A stretch of DNA of 64,000 bases from Pseudomonas delhiensis. Lineage in GTDB: Bacteria > Pseudomonadota > Gammaproteobacteria > Pseudomonadales > Pseudomonadaceae. Positions 25,891 to 35,499 of the stretch are shown in pieces (position 1 is the stretch's first letter; the number at the start of each line of letters is the position of its first letter). The position numbers were made by a program, and so were the translations under genes. The stretch covers positions 62,001 through 126,000 of the forward strand of contig NZ_FZPC01000017.1 of the NCBI RefSeq assembly GCF_900187975.1, read 5' to 3'. A model generated the notes under the pieces. It made no database searches. It was not told the origin of the DNA and was given only the letters and a program-made list of their open reading frames with translations.

Positions 25891-27606
25891 ATGCTGACAT
25901 TGCTCAACCTGCTTTCCGCCGTCGCCTTGCTGGTGTGGGGCACGCACATCGTGCGCACCGGCATCCTCCGGGTGTACGGCAGTGACCTGCGGCGCATCCT
26001 CAGCCGCAGCGTACAGAAACGCCCGCTGGCCTTCGCCGCCGGCATCGGCGTCACCGCCCTGGTGCAGAGCAGCAACGCCACCGCGTTGCTGGCCACCTCC
26101 TTCGTCGCCAGCGGGCTGATGGCGCTGGCCCCGGCGCTGGCGATCATGCTCGGCGCCGACGTCGGGACGGCGCTGATGGCGCGGGTGCTGACCCTCGACC
26201 TGTCGTGGCTGTCGCCGCTGCTGATCTTCTTCGGGGTGATCTTCTTCCTCACCCGCAAGCAGACGCGCCTGGGCCAGCTGGGCCGGGTGTTCATCGGCCT
26301 GGGCCTGATCATCCTGGCGCTGCAGCTGATCGTCGAGGCCGCCGGGCCCATGACCCAGGCCAAGGGCGTGAAGGTGCTGTTCTCCAGCCTCACCGGCGAC
26401 GTCATGCTCGACGCCCTGACCGGCGCGCTGTTCGCCATGATCTCCTACTCCAGCCTGGCCGCCGTGCTGCTCACCGCGACCCTCGCCACCTCCAAGGTGA
26501 TCTCGCTGAAGGTCGCGCTGTGCCTGGTGGTGGGCGCCAACCTGGGCACCGGCATCCTCGCCCTGATCGGCTCCAGCTCGCAGAACGCCGCCGGCCGCCG
26601 CGTGGCCCTGGGCAGCCTGCTGTTCAAGGTCGCCGGCTGCGTGCTGGTGCTGCCGCTGATCGGCCCGCTGGCGCAATGGGTGGACGGCTGGCCGTTCCGC
26701 ACCCAGGAGCTGGTGATCGCCTTCCACGTGCTCTACAACTCGGTGCGCTGCCTCGCCTGCCTGCCGCTGACCACCCAGATGGCCGCCTTCTGCACGCGCA
26801 TCATGCCCGACCGCGCCACCCCCGAGGACCGCGTGCGCCCGCGCCACCTCGACCCGGCGGCGCTGGACACGCCGAGCCTGGCGCTGGTCAACGCGGTGCG
26901 CGAGACGCTGCGCATGGGCGACATCGTCGAGCAGATGCTGGTCAACCTGCTGCAGGTGACCCGTGGCGGCGACCCGCTGCTGGGCAAGGAGATCCGCAAG
27001 CTCGACGACGACGTCGACGCGCTCTACACGGCGATCAAGCTGTACCTGGCGCGCATGCCCCGCGAGGACCTGAGCGAGCGCGACAGCCGGCGCTGGGCCG
27101 AGGTCATCGAGCTGGCCATCAACCTGGAGCAGGCCGGCGACATCATCGAGCACATGCTCAGCGCCGTGCAGGACAAGAAGACCTCGCGCAGCCGCTCCTT
27201 CTCGGACAACGGCCTGGCCGAGATCACCGCGCTGCACAGCCAGTTGCTGGTCAACCTGCGCCTGAGCCTGTCGGTGTTCCTCAACGGCGACCAGGAAGGC
27301 GCGCGGCGCCTGCGCCGGGCCAAGCAGCGCTTCCGCCTGCAGGAACGCCGCTACGCCCACGCCCACGTCGACCGCCTGCGCCAGCAGGTGGTGCAGAGCA
27401 TCGAGACCAGCTCGCTGCACCTGGACCTGATCGCCGACATGAAGCGCCTGAACTCGCTGTTCTGCGCCATCGCCTACGCCGTGCTGGACAACCCCGAGGC
27501 CGGTGCCGGCGAGGAGCACGAGGACGACTACGTCGAGCAGGCCCTGGAAGCCGCCGCCCAGCCGCCCGGCCACGACGTGCCGCCGGGCTCCAGCGCGGCC
27601 GGCTGA
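25891..27606 (+). CDS. Na/Pi cotransporter family protein with PhoU-like domain
   Basis: 571 aa. Two inverted PNaS transporter repeats, each with a QSS-like motif (ALVQSSNATALLATSFVASG, about residues 55-75, and MISYSSLAAVLLTATLA, about 185-200). About eight helices in total, then from about residue 340 a helical cytoplasmic PhoU-like domain (RMGDIVEQMLVNLLQV, ELAINLEQAGDIIEHML). Such proteins import or, more often in bacteria, export phosphate with Na+. GAGGGGGGCCGCC precedes ATG 25891. The PHO-box-like repeat upstream is consistent with a phosphate role. Confidence 0.9.
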   Translation: MLTLLNLLSAVALLVWGTHIVRTGILRVYGSDLRRILSRSVQKRPLAFAAGIGVTALVQSSNATALLATSFVASGLMALAPALAIMLGADVGTALMARVLTLDLSWLSPLLIFFGVIFFLTRKQTRLGQLGRVFIGLGLIILALQLIVEAAGPMTQAKGVKVLFSSLTGDVMLDALTGALFAMISYSSLAAVLLTATLATSKVISLKVALCLVVGANLGTGILALIGSSSQNAAGRRVALGSLLFKVAGCVLVLPLIGPLAQWVDGWPFRTQELVIAFHVLYNSVRCLACLPLTTQMAAFCTRIMPDRATPEDRVRPRHLDPAALDTPSLALVNAVRETLRMGDIVEQMLVNLLQVTRGGDPLLGKEIRKLDDDVDALYTAIKLYLARMPREDLSERDSRRWAEVIELAINLEQAGDIIEHMLSAVQDKKTSRSRSFSDNGLAEITALHSQLLVNLRLSLSVFLNGDQEGARRLRRAKQRFRLQERRYAHAHVDRLRQQVVQSIETSSLHLDLIADMKRLNSLFCAIAYAVLDNPEAGAGEEHEDDYVEQALEAAAQPPGHDVPPGSSAAG

Positions 27607-27701
27607 GGCGCGGCAGGTCGCCGCGGGACTGATCCGCGTCAATGCCCGGGCATGGCGTTCGGCTAGGGTAGTGGCCCTTTGCCACCCACGAGCATGACGC
27701 C

Positions 27702-28025
27702 ATGACCCTTAGCCGGCTGCCGGCCCAGTTATTGGTGACTTCCCAGGACGAGGACGTGGCGCGCCAGGTGCGCGCCCTGCTCGCCGTCTACCAGGTACCC
27801 TGCGCGGTGCTCGCCGGCCCCGGCGATTGCGAGCAGGCCCCGCTGTGCCGTTGGTTCAAGGACGCCGCGCTGAGCGACACCGCGCGCCTGCACGCCCTGC
27901 TGGCCGACGCCGTCGGCGTGCTCGAGCGCAGCCGCCACGCCTTCCGCTCGCGCGAGCTGGGGCAACTGCGCCGGCGCCTGGAGGCCGCGCTGCGGGAGTT
28001 GTCCGGCTCCCCGCCTATGGTGTAA
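27702..28025 (+). CDS. Hypothetical protein, 107 aa
   Basis: Starts [37 protein letters not shown] and continues as charged amphipathic helices ([37 protein letters not shown]). There is no signal peptide or membrane helix; two cysteines are not arranged as a known motif. Codon use is typical for this genome. It is followed by a terminator-like hairpin before the globin-GGDEF-EAL gene. I do not recognise the family. Confidence 0.6.
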   Translation: MTLSRLPAQLLVTSQDEDVARQVRALLAVYQVPCAVLAGPGDCEQAPLCRWFKDAALSDTARLHALLADAVGVLERSRHAFRSRELGQLRRRLEAALRELSGSPPMV

Positions 28026-28100
28026 AAACTGCCGACCAGTGTTCCGCCAAGCAGGCGGAAACCGGCTTTGCCGGGCAGGACGCCAAGGGCCTGCAAGACA

Positions 28101-28152
28101 AAGCGCCGTGTCTGTCGCCGAATCCATCGTGCGACGGGCGCGGCGCTTTTTT
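28101..28152 (+). terminator. Bulged hairpin with T6 run upstream of the GGDEF-EAL gene
   Basis: AAGCGCCG (28101-28108) pairs with CGGCGCTTTTTT (28141-28152), and an inner CTGTCGC/GCGACGG stem encloses a 12-nt loop. It is 75 nt after the stop of the 107-aa gene and 30 nt before the next ATG, so it works either as that gene's terminator or as an attenuator in the leader of the signalling operon. Confidence 0.75.
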
Positions 28153-28181
28153 CATGCCCGCAGAAAAACAAGGAGGCAAGC

Positions 28182-30362
28182 ATGGGCCTGGGACCGAAGC
28201 TCGACCACATGCTCGACCGCATAGGCCTGTCACCGGCGGAGATCGACCAGCGCCTGCGCTACCTGCACTGGCAGGCGGCCGACGAGCGGTGCCTGCGGCA
28301 GGCCGCCGGCGACCGGGGCGACAGCCACCTGCGCTTCATCGAACGGCTCTACGAGCACCTCGGCCAGTTCCCGCCGCTGGCGGCCATCCTCGCCGACCCG
28401 GCCACCCTGCAACGCCTCAAGCGCAGCCAGGCGCAGTACTACGAGCAGCTCTGGGAAGCCCCGCAGGACGCCGGCTACGTGCGCGACCGCCTGCGCATCG
28501 GCCTGGTCCACCAGCAGGTCGGGGTGGAGCTGAAGTGGTACCTGGGCGCCTACCGCCTGTACCTGCAGCACATGCTCGACGAGCTGCTCGGCGCCCTGCC
28601 GGGCACACAGGTCTTCGCCAGCCTGCTCAAGCGGGTGTTCCTCGACATGTCGCTGGCCATCGACACCTACGGCGCCGCCCAGCGCCAGGCCCTGGAGGAA
28701 AGCGAGGCGCGCTTCGCCCGGGCCCTGCGCGGGGCCAACGACGGCATCTGGGACTGGGACCTGGCCAACGACCGGCTGTACGTCTCCGAGCGCTGGACAC
28801 GCATGCTGGGCCTGAGCCGCGACAGCCTCGGCGAGGGCAGCGCCAGCTGGTTCGCCCGCGTCCACCCCGACGACCTGCCTGGCCTGCGCCAGGCCATCGA
28901 CGCCCACCTGCGCGGCAGCGCCGCCCTGCTCAACCACGAGTACCGCATCCGCCAGCGCGACGGCGGCTACCTCTGGGTGCTGGCCCGCGGGGTGATCACC
29001 GACGGGCGCATGGCCGGCTCGCAGACCGACATCAGCCAGCGCAAGGCCAGCGAGCACCAGCTCAGCCATGCCGCCCGCCACGACCCGCTGACCGGCCTGG
29101 CCAACCGCCTGCGCCTGGACGAACTGCTGCAGCAGGCCCTGCAGCGCCAGGGCCGCCCCGGCGCGCGCGAGGCCGGGCTGCTGTTCATCGACCTGGACCG
29201 CTTCAAGCTGATCAACGACAGCCTCGGCCATGGCGTCGGCGACCGCGTGCTGGTGGAAGTGGCCCAGCGCCTGCTGCGCTGCCTGCGCCCCGGCGACCAC
29301 CTGGCGCGCTTCGGCGGCGACGAGTTCGTGGTGCTGCTGGACGACATGGCCAGCCTCGCCGACGCCGAGCAGGTCGCCCAGCGCATGCTCGACTGCCTGC
29401 ACCAGCCGCTGCACCTGGACGGCCGCACCCTGGTGGTCAGCGCCAGCATCGGCATCACCGGGCTGATCGCCGAGGGCCAGGCGATCGACACCCTGCAGGC
29501 CGCCGACCTCGCCCTGTACCGCGCCAAGGAGGCCGGCAAGGCGCAGTACGCGCGCTTCTCCAGCGAGCTGCAGGCCGCCGCGCAGCGCCGCCTGGAACTG
29601 GAGAGCGCGCTGGGCCAGGCGCTGGAGCGCGGCGAATTCAGCCTGCACTACCAGCCGATCCTGCGCATCGACGTCGAGCCGCCGCGGCGCGTCGCCGTGG
29701 AAGTGCTGCTGCGCTGGCAGCGCGACGGCCAGCCGGTCTCGCCGCTGCAGTTCATCCCGGCGCTGGAAGAGTCCGGCGAGATCGTCCGCGTCGGCGACTG
29801 GGTGCTGCGCGAGGCCTGCCGCCAGACCCTCGCCTGGCAGCGCGAAGGCCAGGGCTGGCTGTACTGCTCGGTGAACCTGTCCATCCGCCAGCTGCAGCAG
29901 CCGGGCTTCGCCGAGCGGGTGCGGCAGATCCTCGCCGAGACCGGCCTGGCGCCGCAGAGCCTGGTGCTGGAGATCACCGAGAGCCTGATGATGCAGGACG
30001 GCGCCGATACCCTCGCCTGCCTGCGCGAGCTGGCCGCCCACGGCGTGCGCCTGGCGCTGGACGACTTCGGCACCGGCTACTCGTCCCTGGGCTACCTCAA
30101 GCGCTTCCCGCTGGACCTGCTGAAGGTCGACCGCAGCTTCATCGGCAAGGTCCCCGGCGACCCCGAGCTGAGCGCCATCTGCCGCGCCATCGTCGGCCTG
30201 GGCCGCAGCCTCGGCCTGGAAGTGGTGGCCGAAGGCGTCGAACACCCCGAGCACCTGGAGTTCCTGCGCAAGGAGGGCTGCCGCTTCGCCCAGGGCTTCC
30301 TGTTCAGCCCGCCGCTGCCACCCCACGCCCTGTACCCGGGGCCCATGGAGACCCACCGATGA
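28182..30362 (+). CDS. Globin-coupled sensor with PAS, GGDEF and EAL domains (c-di-GMP turnover)
   Basis: 726 aa, soluble; AGGAGG 5 nt before ATG 28182. Residues about 15-165 are a protoglobin-type sensor with a candidate proximal haem ligand His110 ([20 protein letters not shown]). A PAS domain spans about 172-290 ([21 protein letters not shown]). The diguanylate cyclase domain has an intact GGDEF at 378-382 and an I-site RPGD at 369-372. The EAL domain has EVL at 507-509 in place of EAL, with the catalytic Glu kept, plus [25 protein letters not shown] (627-635) and VVAEGVEH. Both activities look possible. It resembles DosC-like O2 sensors with a phosphodiesterase added. It overlaps aer by 4 nt. 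Confidence 0.9.
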   Translation: MGLGPKLDHMLDRIGLSPAEIDQRLRYLHWQAADERCLRQAAGDRGDSHLRFIERLYEHLGQFPPLAAILADPATLQRLKRSQAQYYEQLWEAPQDAGYVRDRLRIGLVHQQVGVELKWYLGAYRLYLQHMLDELLGALPGTQVFASLLKRVFLDMSLAIDTYGAAQRQALEESEARFARALRGANDGIWDWDLANDRLYVSERWTRMLGLSRDSLGEGSASWFARVHPDDLPGLRQAIDAHLRGSAALLNHEYRIRQRDGGYLWVLARGVITDGRMAGSQTDISQRKASEHQLSHAARHDPLTGLANRLRLDELLQQALQRQGRPGAREAGLLFIDLDRFKLINDSLGHGVGDRVLVEVAQRLLRCLRPGDHLARFGGDEFVVLLDDMASLADAEQVAQRMLDCLHQPLHLDGRTLVVSASIGITGLIAEGQAIDTLQAADLALYRAKEAGKAQYARFSSELQAAAQRRLELESALGQALERGEFSLHYQPILRIDVEPPRRVAVEVLLRWQRDGQPVSPLQFIPALEESGEIVRVGDWVLREACRQTLAWQREGQGWLYCSVNLSIRQLQQPGFAERVRQILAETGLAPQSLVLEITESLMMQDGADTLACLRELAAHGVRLALDDFGTGYSSLGYLKRFPLDLLKVDRSFIGKVPGDPELSAICRAIVGLGRSLGLEVVAEGVEHPEHLEFLRKEGCRFAQGFLFSPPLPPHALYPGPMETHR

Positions 30363-31927
30363 AGCTCAACCTGCCGGTCAGCGGGCGCCAGGTCGAGGTA
30401 CCGGCCAGCGCCAACATCCTCTCCACCACCGACCTCAAGGGCGCTGTCAGCCACGTCAACCCGGACTTCCTGGCCATCAGCGGCTTCACCGCCGAGGAGC
30501 TGCTGGGGCACAACCACAACCGCGTGCGCCACCCGGACATGCCGCCGGCCGCCTTCGCCCACCTGTGGCGGACGCTGCAGGCCGGGCGCAGCTGGATGGG
30601 CCTGGTGAAGAACCGCTGCAAGAACGGCGACCACTACTGGGTGAGCGCCTTCGTCACGCCGATCCGCCACGACGGCAAGGTGGTGGAGTACCAGTCGGTG
30701 CGCACCCGCGCCAGTGCCGCCGAGACCGCCGCCGCCGAGCGCCTGTACGCCCGCATGCGCGGTGGCTGGCTGCCGCGCCGGCCACGCCTGGGCCTGCTGC
30801 CGCGGCTGCTCGCCGGCCTGGGCCTGGCGCAGGCCGCGGGCGCGCTGCTGGCCTACCTGGCGCCCGCCGCGGCGCCCCTGGGCTTCGGCCTCGCCCTGCT
30901 GCTGGCCGGCGCCTGGCTGGCGCACCAGCTGCAGCCGCTGCGGCCCCTGCTGGCGCGGGCCCGGCGCATCGCCGACAATCCGCTGAGCCAGCGCCTGTAC
31001 AGCGGCCGGGCCGACGAATTCGGCGAACTGGACTTCGCCCTGCGCATGCTGGAGGCCGAGACCGGCGCGGTGGTCGGGCGCATGGCCGAAGCCTCGCGCC
31101 AGCTCGCCGAACACGCCGGGCAACTGGCCGGCACCGTGGCCGACAGCAACGCCGGCACGCGCCGCCAGCAGCAGGAGACCGACCAGGTGGCCAGCGCCAT
31201 GCAGCAACTGGCGCAAAGCGTCCAGGAAGTGGCGCGCCACGCCCAGAACAGCGCGGTGGCGGCGCAGTGCAGCGAACGGGTGACCCAGGCCGGCCAGGGC
31301 GAGGTACAGGCCACCCGCGGCCAGCTCGCCGCCCTGGAGGACGCGGTGCGCCGGGCCAGCGAGGCGGTGGAGCAGCTGCACGGGCACAGCGAGGGCATCT
31401 CGCGGATGCTGCAGGTGATCCAGGAAGTCGCCGGGCAGACCAACCTGCTGGCGCTCAACGCCGCCATCGAGGCGGCCCGCGCCGGCGAGGCCGGCCGCGG
31501 CTTCGCGGTGGTCGCCGACGAAGTGCGCGCCCTGGCCTCGCGCACCGCCGACTCGGCGCTGGACATCCACGCCCTGGTGGCCGACCTGCAGCGCGGCGCC
31601 GGCGCCTCGGTACAGGCCCTGCGCCACAGCTGCGAGCAGGCCCACGCCAGCCTCGGCCAGGCCGGCCGCGCCGCCGGCGCGCTGGAAGAGATCGCCGGGC
31701 AGGTCTCGGCGATCCAGCGCATGAGCCTGGAGATCGCCGGGGCCATCGAGGAACAGGGTTGCGCCAGCGAGGAGATCGAACGCAGCCTGCTGGCCATCCG
31801 CGAATCCGCCGACGGCAACGCCGCCAGCGCCAGCCACAGCCAGGCCAGTGCCACCCGGGTGGCGGAACTGGCCGCCGGGCTGCGGCTGCTGGCGGGGCAT
31901 TTCTGGGAGGGGCGGCGCAATGCTTGA
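30359..31927 (+). CDS. aer: Aer-type PAS chemoreceptor (aerotaxis)
   Basis: 522 aa. N-terminal FAD-type PAS of the Aer/BdlA family: [58 protein letters not shown] (about residues 20-105). Then a membrane hairpin (about 140-185: [35 protein letters not shown]), a HAMP-like region and the signalling domain with tip [19 protein letters not shown]. Size and order match Pseudomonas Aer, which senses redox state or energy through FAD. ATG 30359 overlaps the stop of the globin-GGDEF-EAL gene (ATGA), so the two are translated together. Confidence 0.88.
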   Translation: MKLNLPVSGRQVEVPASANILSTTDLKGAVSHVNPDFLAISGFTAEELLGHNHNRVRHPDMPPAAFAHLWRTLQAGRSWMGLVKNRCKNGDHYWVSAFVTPIRHDGKVVEYQSVRTRASAAETAAAERLYARMRGGWLPRRPRLGLLPRLLAGLGLAQAAGALLAYLAPAAAPLGFGLALLLAGAWLAHQLQPLRPLLARARRIADNPLSQRLYSGRADEFGELDFALRMLEAETGAVVGRMAEASRQLAEHAGQLAGTVADSNAGTRRQQQETDQVASAMQQLAQSVQEVARHAQNSAVAAQCSERVTQAGQGEVQATRGQLAALEDAVRRASEAVEQLHGHSEGISRMLQVIQEVAGQTNLLALNAAIEAARAGEAGRGFAVVADEVRALASRTADSALDIHALVADLQRGAGASVQALRHSCEQAHASLGQAGRAAGALEEIAGQVSAIQRMSLEIAGAIEEQGCASEEIERSLLAIRESADGNAASASHSQASATRVAELAAGLRLLAGHFWEGRRNA

Positions 31928-31944
31928 ATGAGGGCGCTGCTCTT

Positions 31945-31969
31945 CGTAGGAGCGAGCTTGCTCGCGAAT
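31945..31969 (+). repeat. REP element (type A)
   Basis: As at 331, with the last base changed (GAAT for GAAC). The 363-bp gap 31928-32290 is almost completely repeats (this one, composite B and an interrupted REP); no gene is seen. Confidence 0.93.
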
Positions 31970-32008
31970 GGTGTTTCCTGGGAGCTGCAGGTGTTGGGGT
32001 TCAGAGCA

Positions 32009-32182
32009 CCCTCTCCCTAACCCTCTGACTAGGCGTCCCCCCCATGAAGGGAGAGGGGACCGTTCGGCGCGCGTGGGTATTCCTGAGTCAGCCGGCCAGC
32101 ACCGAAATTGCCGGCTGAAGCCAGGCCTTTTCTCGGCACGGCCAAGCCCCCTCTCCCTTCAGGGAGAGGGCTGGGGAGAGGG
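32009..32182 (+). repeat. Composite repeat B, full copy with an interruption
   Basis: Same blocks as 397-556, but in the first hairpin the expected CCCT between CCCTCT and GAAGGG is replaced by GACTAGGCGTCCCCCCCAT (32027-32045). The right hairpin at 32150-32171 is intact. Confidence 0.9.
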
Positions 32183-32222
32183 AACGGAGCCAAACCAAAA
32201 CACCGAAGTCACAACTGAGCGC

Positions 32223-32262
32223 TGTTCGCGAGCAAGAGCTAGGCGCCCCCCTCGCTCCTACG
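32223..32262 (-). repeat. REP element (type A), inverted, with a 14-bp interruption
   Basis: GTTCGCGAGCAAG, then AGCTAGGCGCCCCC (32237-32250), then CTCGCTCCTACG. Removing the 14 bp restores a perfect REP. The inserted sequence resembles that in the neighbouring composite B. Confidence 0.9.
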
Positions 32263-32290
32263 AAAAGCAGGTCCAGTACAATCTTGCCCC

Positions 32291-33250
32291 CTACCCCGCC
32301 CCCAACCCCCGCGCCGCGACGAAGGCCAGGAACGCCTCGCGGCTGGAATAGCGCGGCTGGTAGCCGAACTCCCGCTTCAGCCGGGCGTTGTCCAGCACCG
32401 GCCGGTAGCGCATGAAGTCCACCTGCTCCGGGCCGAAGGGCGCCAGCCCCACTGGCCGCAGCAGCGCCAGCGCACTGCGCAGCAGCGGCGCCGGCAGGGC
32501 GCGGTAGGGCTTGCGCAGCAGTCCGGCGATCTCGCGCAGGCTCAGCGCGCCGTCGCCGGCCAGGTTGTAGATGCCCTCGCTGCCGCGCTCCAGGCCCTGG
32601 CGGATGATGTTCACCACGTCCTGGTCCCAGATGAACACGAAGCGGCTGCAGCGCCCACTTATCCCCAGCACCGAGCGCCCCATGAACAGGTCGGTGACCG
32701 GATTGTGCACACCCCGGCCGAGGATGGTGCCGGGGCGCAGGACCAGTTGGCGCAGCTGTGGACAACTCTGCCGCAGGCCGGCCAGCAGTTGCTCGATCTC
32801 GTGCTTGTGGCGGGCGTAGGGGAACTGCGACTGGCCGCGCAGGGGGTGGTTCTCGTCGATCAGCTCGGCGTTGTCCGGATGGAAGCCGTAGGCCGCGGCG
32901 GAACTGGCCACCACCAGTTGGCGCACGTCGTGCTCCACCGCCGCCTCGAACAACGCGCGGCTGCCGCCGACCTCGATGGTGTGCAGGCGGGTGGCGGACA
33001 TCTGCGGCGGCGGGTTGACCACCGAGGCCAGGTGCACGATGGCCTGCGGGCGCCACTGCCGCACGCAGTCGCGCACCTGCCGGGGGTGGCCGATGTCCAG
33101 TTGCACCGGCTCGACGTTCGGCCGCAGGCGCTGCGCAGGCAGGCTGCGCACGTCGGCGGCGACCAGCGTCCAGTCGCGGTGCTGGATCGCCAGTTCGTTG
33201 AGCAGGTTCTGGCCGATGTGGCCGGCCGCGCCGGTGATCAGGACGCGCAT
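32291..33250 (-). CDS. NAD-dependent epimerase/dehydratase (extended SDR)
   Basis: 319 aa. Rossmann motif MRVLITGAAGHIGQNLL at the N-terminus; VHLASVVNPP; catalytic SSAAAYG and YARHK (about residues 140-155). The C-terminal half lacks motifs that would fix the sugar substrate. Related pseudomonad proteins are annotated as UDP-glucose 4-epimerase-like; a generic nucleotide-sugar or lipid-linked substrate is as far as the sequence goes. It is divergent from the M16 peptidase gene. Confidence 0.82.
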   Translation of the reverse strand: MRVLITGAAGHIGQNLLNELAIQHRDWTLVAADVRSLPAQRLRPNVEPVQLDIGHPRQVRDCVRQWRPQAIVHLASVVNPPPQMSATRLHTIEVGGSRALFEAAVEHDVRQLVVASSAAAYGFHPDNAELIDENHPLRGQSQFPYARHKHEIEQLLAGLRQSCPQLRQLVLRPGTILGRGVHNPVTDLFMGRSVLGISGRCSRFVFIWDQDVVNIIRQGLERGSEGIYNLAGDGALSLREIAGLLRKPYRALPAPLLRSALALLRPVGLAPFGPEQVDFMRYRPVLDNARLKREFGYQPRYSSREAFLAFVAARGLGAG

Positions 33251-33438
33251 GCGTACGGCCTCCGCGGTGGGCGATGAGGGGCCATGCCAGCGAAAGGCCA
33301 GCAGCGGCCCCGGGTGCCATGCCTGATGATAGACCCGGCCAGGGCAGGTCGCAGCCCGTCGCCACGGGTGCCGCCCATGGGTAGGTGGATCGGCGGCAAT
33401 CCGCTATTCTCCTGGCTTTGCTTTTCCAGGCCTGGCCC

Positions 33439-34821
33439 ATGCGTTGGTTGTTCCTCCCCCTCCTCTTCCTGCTCGGCGGCGGCTGGTCGTTCGCCGATTC
33501 GCGCTCGACGGTGGAGGGCTACCAGCTGCAGAACGGCATGGGGGTGCTGTTCAAGCCGACCAGCCAGCGCGGCTCGGTGTCCATCCGCCTGGTGGTGGGC
33601 GTCGGCTTCTCCGATTTCAGCTGCCATGACCGGCAACTGCCGCACCTGCTGGAGCACCTGTTCTTCAGCGGCCTGGACGGCGGCGACGAGGCCGACCTGG
33701 AGGCGCGCATGCAGGCCCTGGGCGGCCAGTGGAACGCCTACACCAGCGAGGGCGACACCACTTTCGTCATCGAGGCGCCGGCGGCCACCCAGCGCCAGGT
33801 GCTCGACCTGCTGCTGGAAGTGCTCACCCGCACGCAGCTGGACCAGGCCCGGGTGGAAGCCACCAAGCAGGTGCTGATCCGCGAGGACGGCGGCCACTAC
33901 TCGCACCTGCAGCGCTTCCTCGACCACCAGAACATCAGCCGCCCGGGCCAGGAGCAGCTCGCCGTGGAACTCGGCCTGGCCTGCGCCGAGCGCCCGCAGG
34001 TGGCGCACCTGACCCAGGCCCAGCTGGAGAAGCTGCGCAGCGACTGGTACGTGCCGGGCAACATGACGCTGATCGTGGTCGGCGACCTCGACCCGCGCCT
34101 GCCCGCCTACCTCAGCCGCACCTTCGGCAGCCTGCCCGACCGGGCCACGCCGGAACGCCGCGAACTGCCGGAAATGCAGGGCCCGGCGGCGCGCCAGCGG
34201 ACGCTGAACACCGGCTTGTTCGGCGAGGGCGCGGTGGTGCACTGGATCTTCCCCGAGCCGGCCGACGCCGACGGCGCCGCCCTGGATCTGCTGCAGGCCT
34301 ACCTGAGCGACGCCCTCTATGCCGACCTGCGGGTGCGCCGCGAGCTGTCCTACGGGCCCTGGAGCGAGCGCACGTCCTACGCCAACCAGGGCTTCCTCAG
34401 CCTCAACGCGGACATCGCCCGGGAGGACCAGGAGGCCACCCTGAAGGCCCTGAAGGAGGTGGTGGAGAACATCCGCCAGCACGGCCTGGACGCCCAGCGC
34501 TTCGCCCGCATCCAGCGCGTGCAGCGGGCGCAGCTGGCCTGGAGCACGCCGAGCAACGCCAGCCTCGCCGACTATTACTGGGGCGCGCTGGGCGACTACG
34601 ACGGCAGCCAGTTCCCCAACGAAGACCGGCGCCTGGCCAAGGTCAGCCTGAAGCTGGCCAGCGACACGGCGCGCCAGCTGTTCAAGGACGACGGCTACCT
34701 GCGCATCGAGAAACCACTGCTCGACGACGACATGGCCTACCCGCTGGGGGGCGGCGCGGTGCTGCTGGTGCTGCTGCCGCCGGCGGCGCTGTTGCTCTGG
34801 CGCCGCCGGCGCAGCGGCTGA
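33439..34821 (+). CDS. M16-family zinc peptidase with C-terminal membrane tail
   Basis: 460 aa from ATG 33439, which gives a clean signal peptide (MRWLFLPLLFLLGGGWSFA before DS); an upstream in-frame start would bury it. The inverted zinc motif HLLEH lies in LPHLLEHLFFSGLDGG, with a further Glu in DEADLEARMQALGGQWNAYTSEGDTTF. The second M16 half follows (YVPGNMTLIVVGDLD; ADLRVRRELSYGPW). The C-terminus is GGG, a hydrophobic stretch (AVLLVLLPPAALLLW) and RRRRSG, a tail rare in M16 enzymes and reminiscent of GlyGly-CTERM sorting signals. Periplasmic location is expected; substrate unknown. Confidence 0.88.
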   Translation: MRWLFLPLLFLLGGGWSFADSRSTVEGYQLQNGMGVLFKPTSQRGSVSIRLVVGVGFSDFSCHDRQLPHLLEHLFFSGLDGGDEADLEARMQALGGQWNAYTSEGDTTFVIEAPAATQRQVLDLLLEVLTRTQLDQARVEATKQVLIREDGGHYSHLQRFLDHQNISRPGQEQLAVELGLACAERPQVAHLTQAQLEKLRSDWYVPGNMTLIVVGDLDPRLPAYLSRTFGSLPDRATPERRELPEMQGPAARQRTLNTGLFGEGAVVHWIFPEPADADGAALDLLQAYLSDALYADLRVRRELSYGPWSERTSYANQGFLSLNADIAREDQEATLKALKEVVENIRQHGLDAQRFARIQRVQRAQLAWSTPSNASLADYYWGALGDYDGSQFPNEDRRLAKVSLKLASDTARQLFKDDGYLRIEKPLLDDDMAYPLGGGAVLLVLLPPAALLLWRRRRSG

Positions 34822-34824
34822 GCC

Positions 34825-35376
34825 TTACAGCGCCAGGCGGCGGATCACCCGGGTGGCGTCGTCCGGGTCGCGCTGGGCGCGGAAGCCCAGTTCCACGGCG
34901 AGGTCGCGCATGTCGCGGTCGATGGCCTGGTCGATGCTGTACATCTGGACGAAGCCGTTGCGCCGCGCCACGTCGATCAGGTGGCGCATCAGCGCCTTGC
35001 CCAGGCCCCGGCGCTTCCAGTCGTCGGCGGTGGTCAGGGCGCATTCGCACTGGTTGTCGTCCACCTTGGCATAGCGGCTGATGCCGACTTCGCGCAGTTC
35101 GCCGTCGTCATGCACCAGGGCGACGAAAGCCATGTTGTCCTGGTAGTCCACGTCCATCAGGCTGTCGAGCAGGGCGTCGCTGATCTTCACTTCGCCGTGG
35201 AAACGCAGCTTGCGGGTCATCGGCGACAGGCGTTCGAGGAAGGTGCGCTCCAGTTCGCGGTCTTCGGCGCGCAGCGGGCGGATCAGCACGTGGCTGCCGT
35301 CGTCGAGGGTCTCGATCCAGTGGTCATGGCCTACGGCGGCGAGCGCCGCGGCTTGCTGGTGCAGGGGGGTGGGCAT
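34825..35376 (-). CDS. GNAT-family N-acetyltransferase
   Basis: 183 aa. The acetyl-CoA-binding motif A is DDWKRRGLGKALMRHLIDVARRNGF (about residues 116-140), preceded by MAFVALVHDDGELREVGISRY. It resembles the acetyltransferase domain found at the end of Pat/acyl-CoA synthetase fusions, here as a separate protein. The substrate, protein lysine or small molecule, is not evident. It is convergent with the M16 gene with a 3-bp gap. Confidence 0.85.
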   Translation of the reverse strand: MPTPLHQQAAALAAVGHDHWIETLDDGSHVLIRPLRAEDRELERTFLERLSPMTRKLRFHGEVKISDALLDSLMDVDYQDNMAFVALVHDDGELREVGISRYAKVDDNQCECALTTADDWKRRGLGKALMRHLIDVARRNGFVQMYSIDQAIDRDMRDLAVELGFRAQRDPDDATRVIRRLAL

Positions 35377-35499
35377 GGCGTTGTCTCCAGGGGAGAAGAA
35401 GGAAATGTCATTGACCTATCCTTCTCCGCCCGCCCCCGGCCACCCTTGATCGAGGTCAAGGCCGGCCGGGGTTGGCCAGTGGCAAACCGCCGCAGGCCT

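Noticed and set aside
28026-28150. Possible c-di-GMP (GEMM) riboswitch before the GGDEF-EAL gene
   Set aside because: GGACGCCAAGGGCC is vaguely similar to the GEMM core, but the conserved GNRA tetraloop/receptor pairing and flanking stems are absent.
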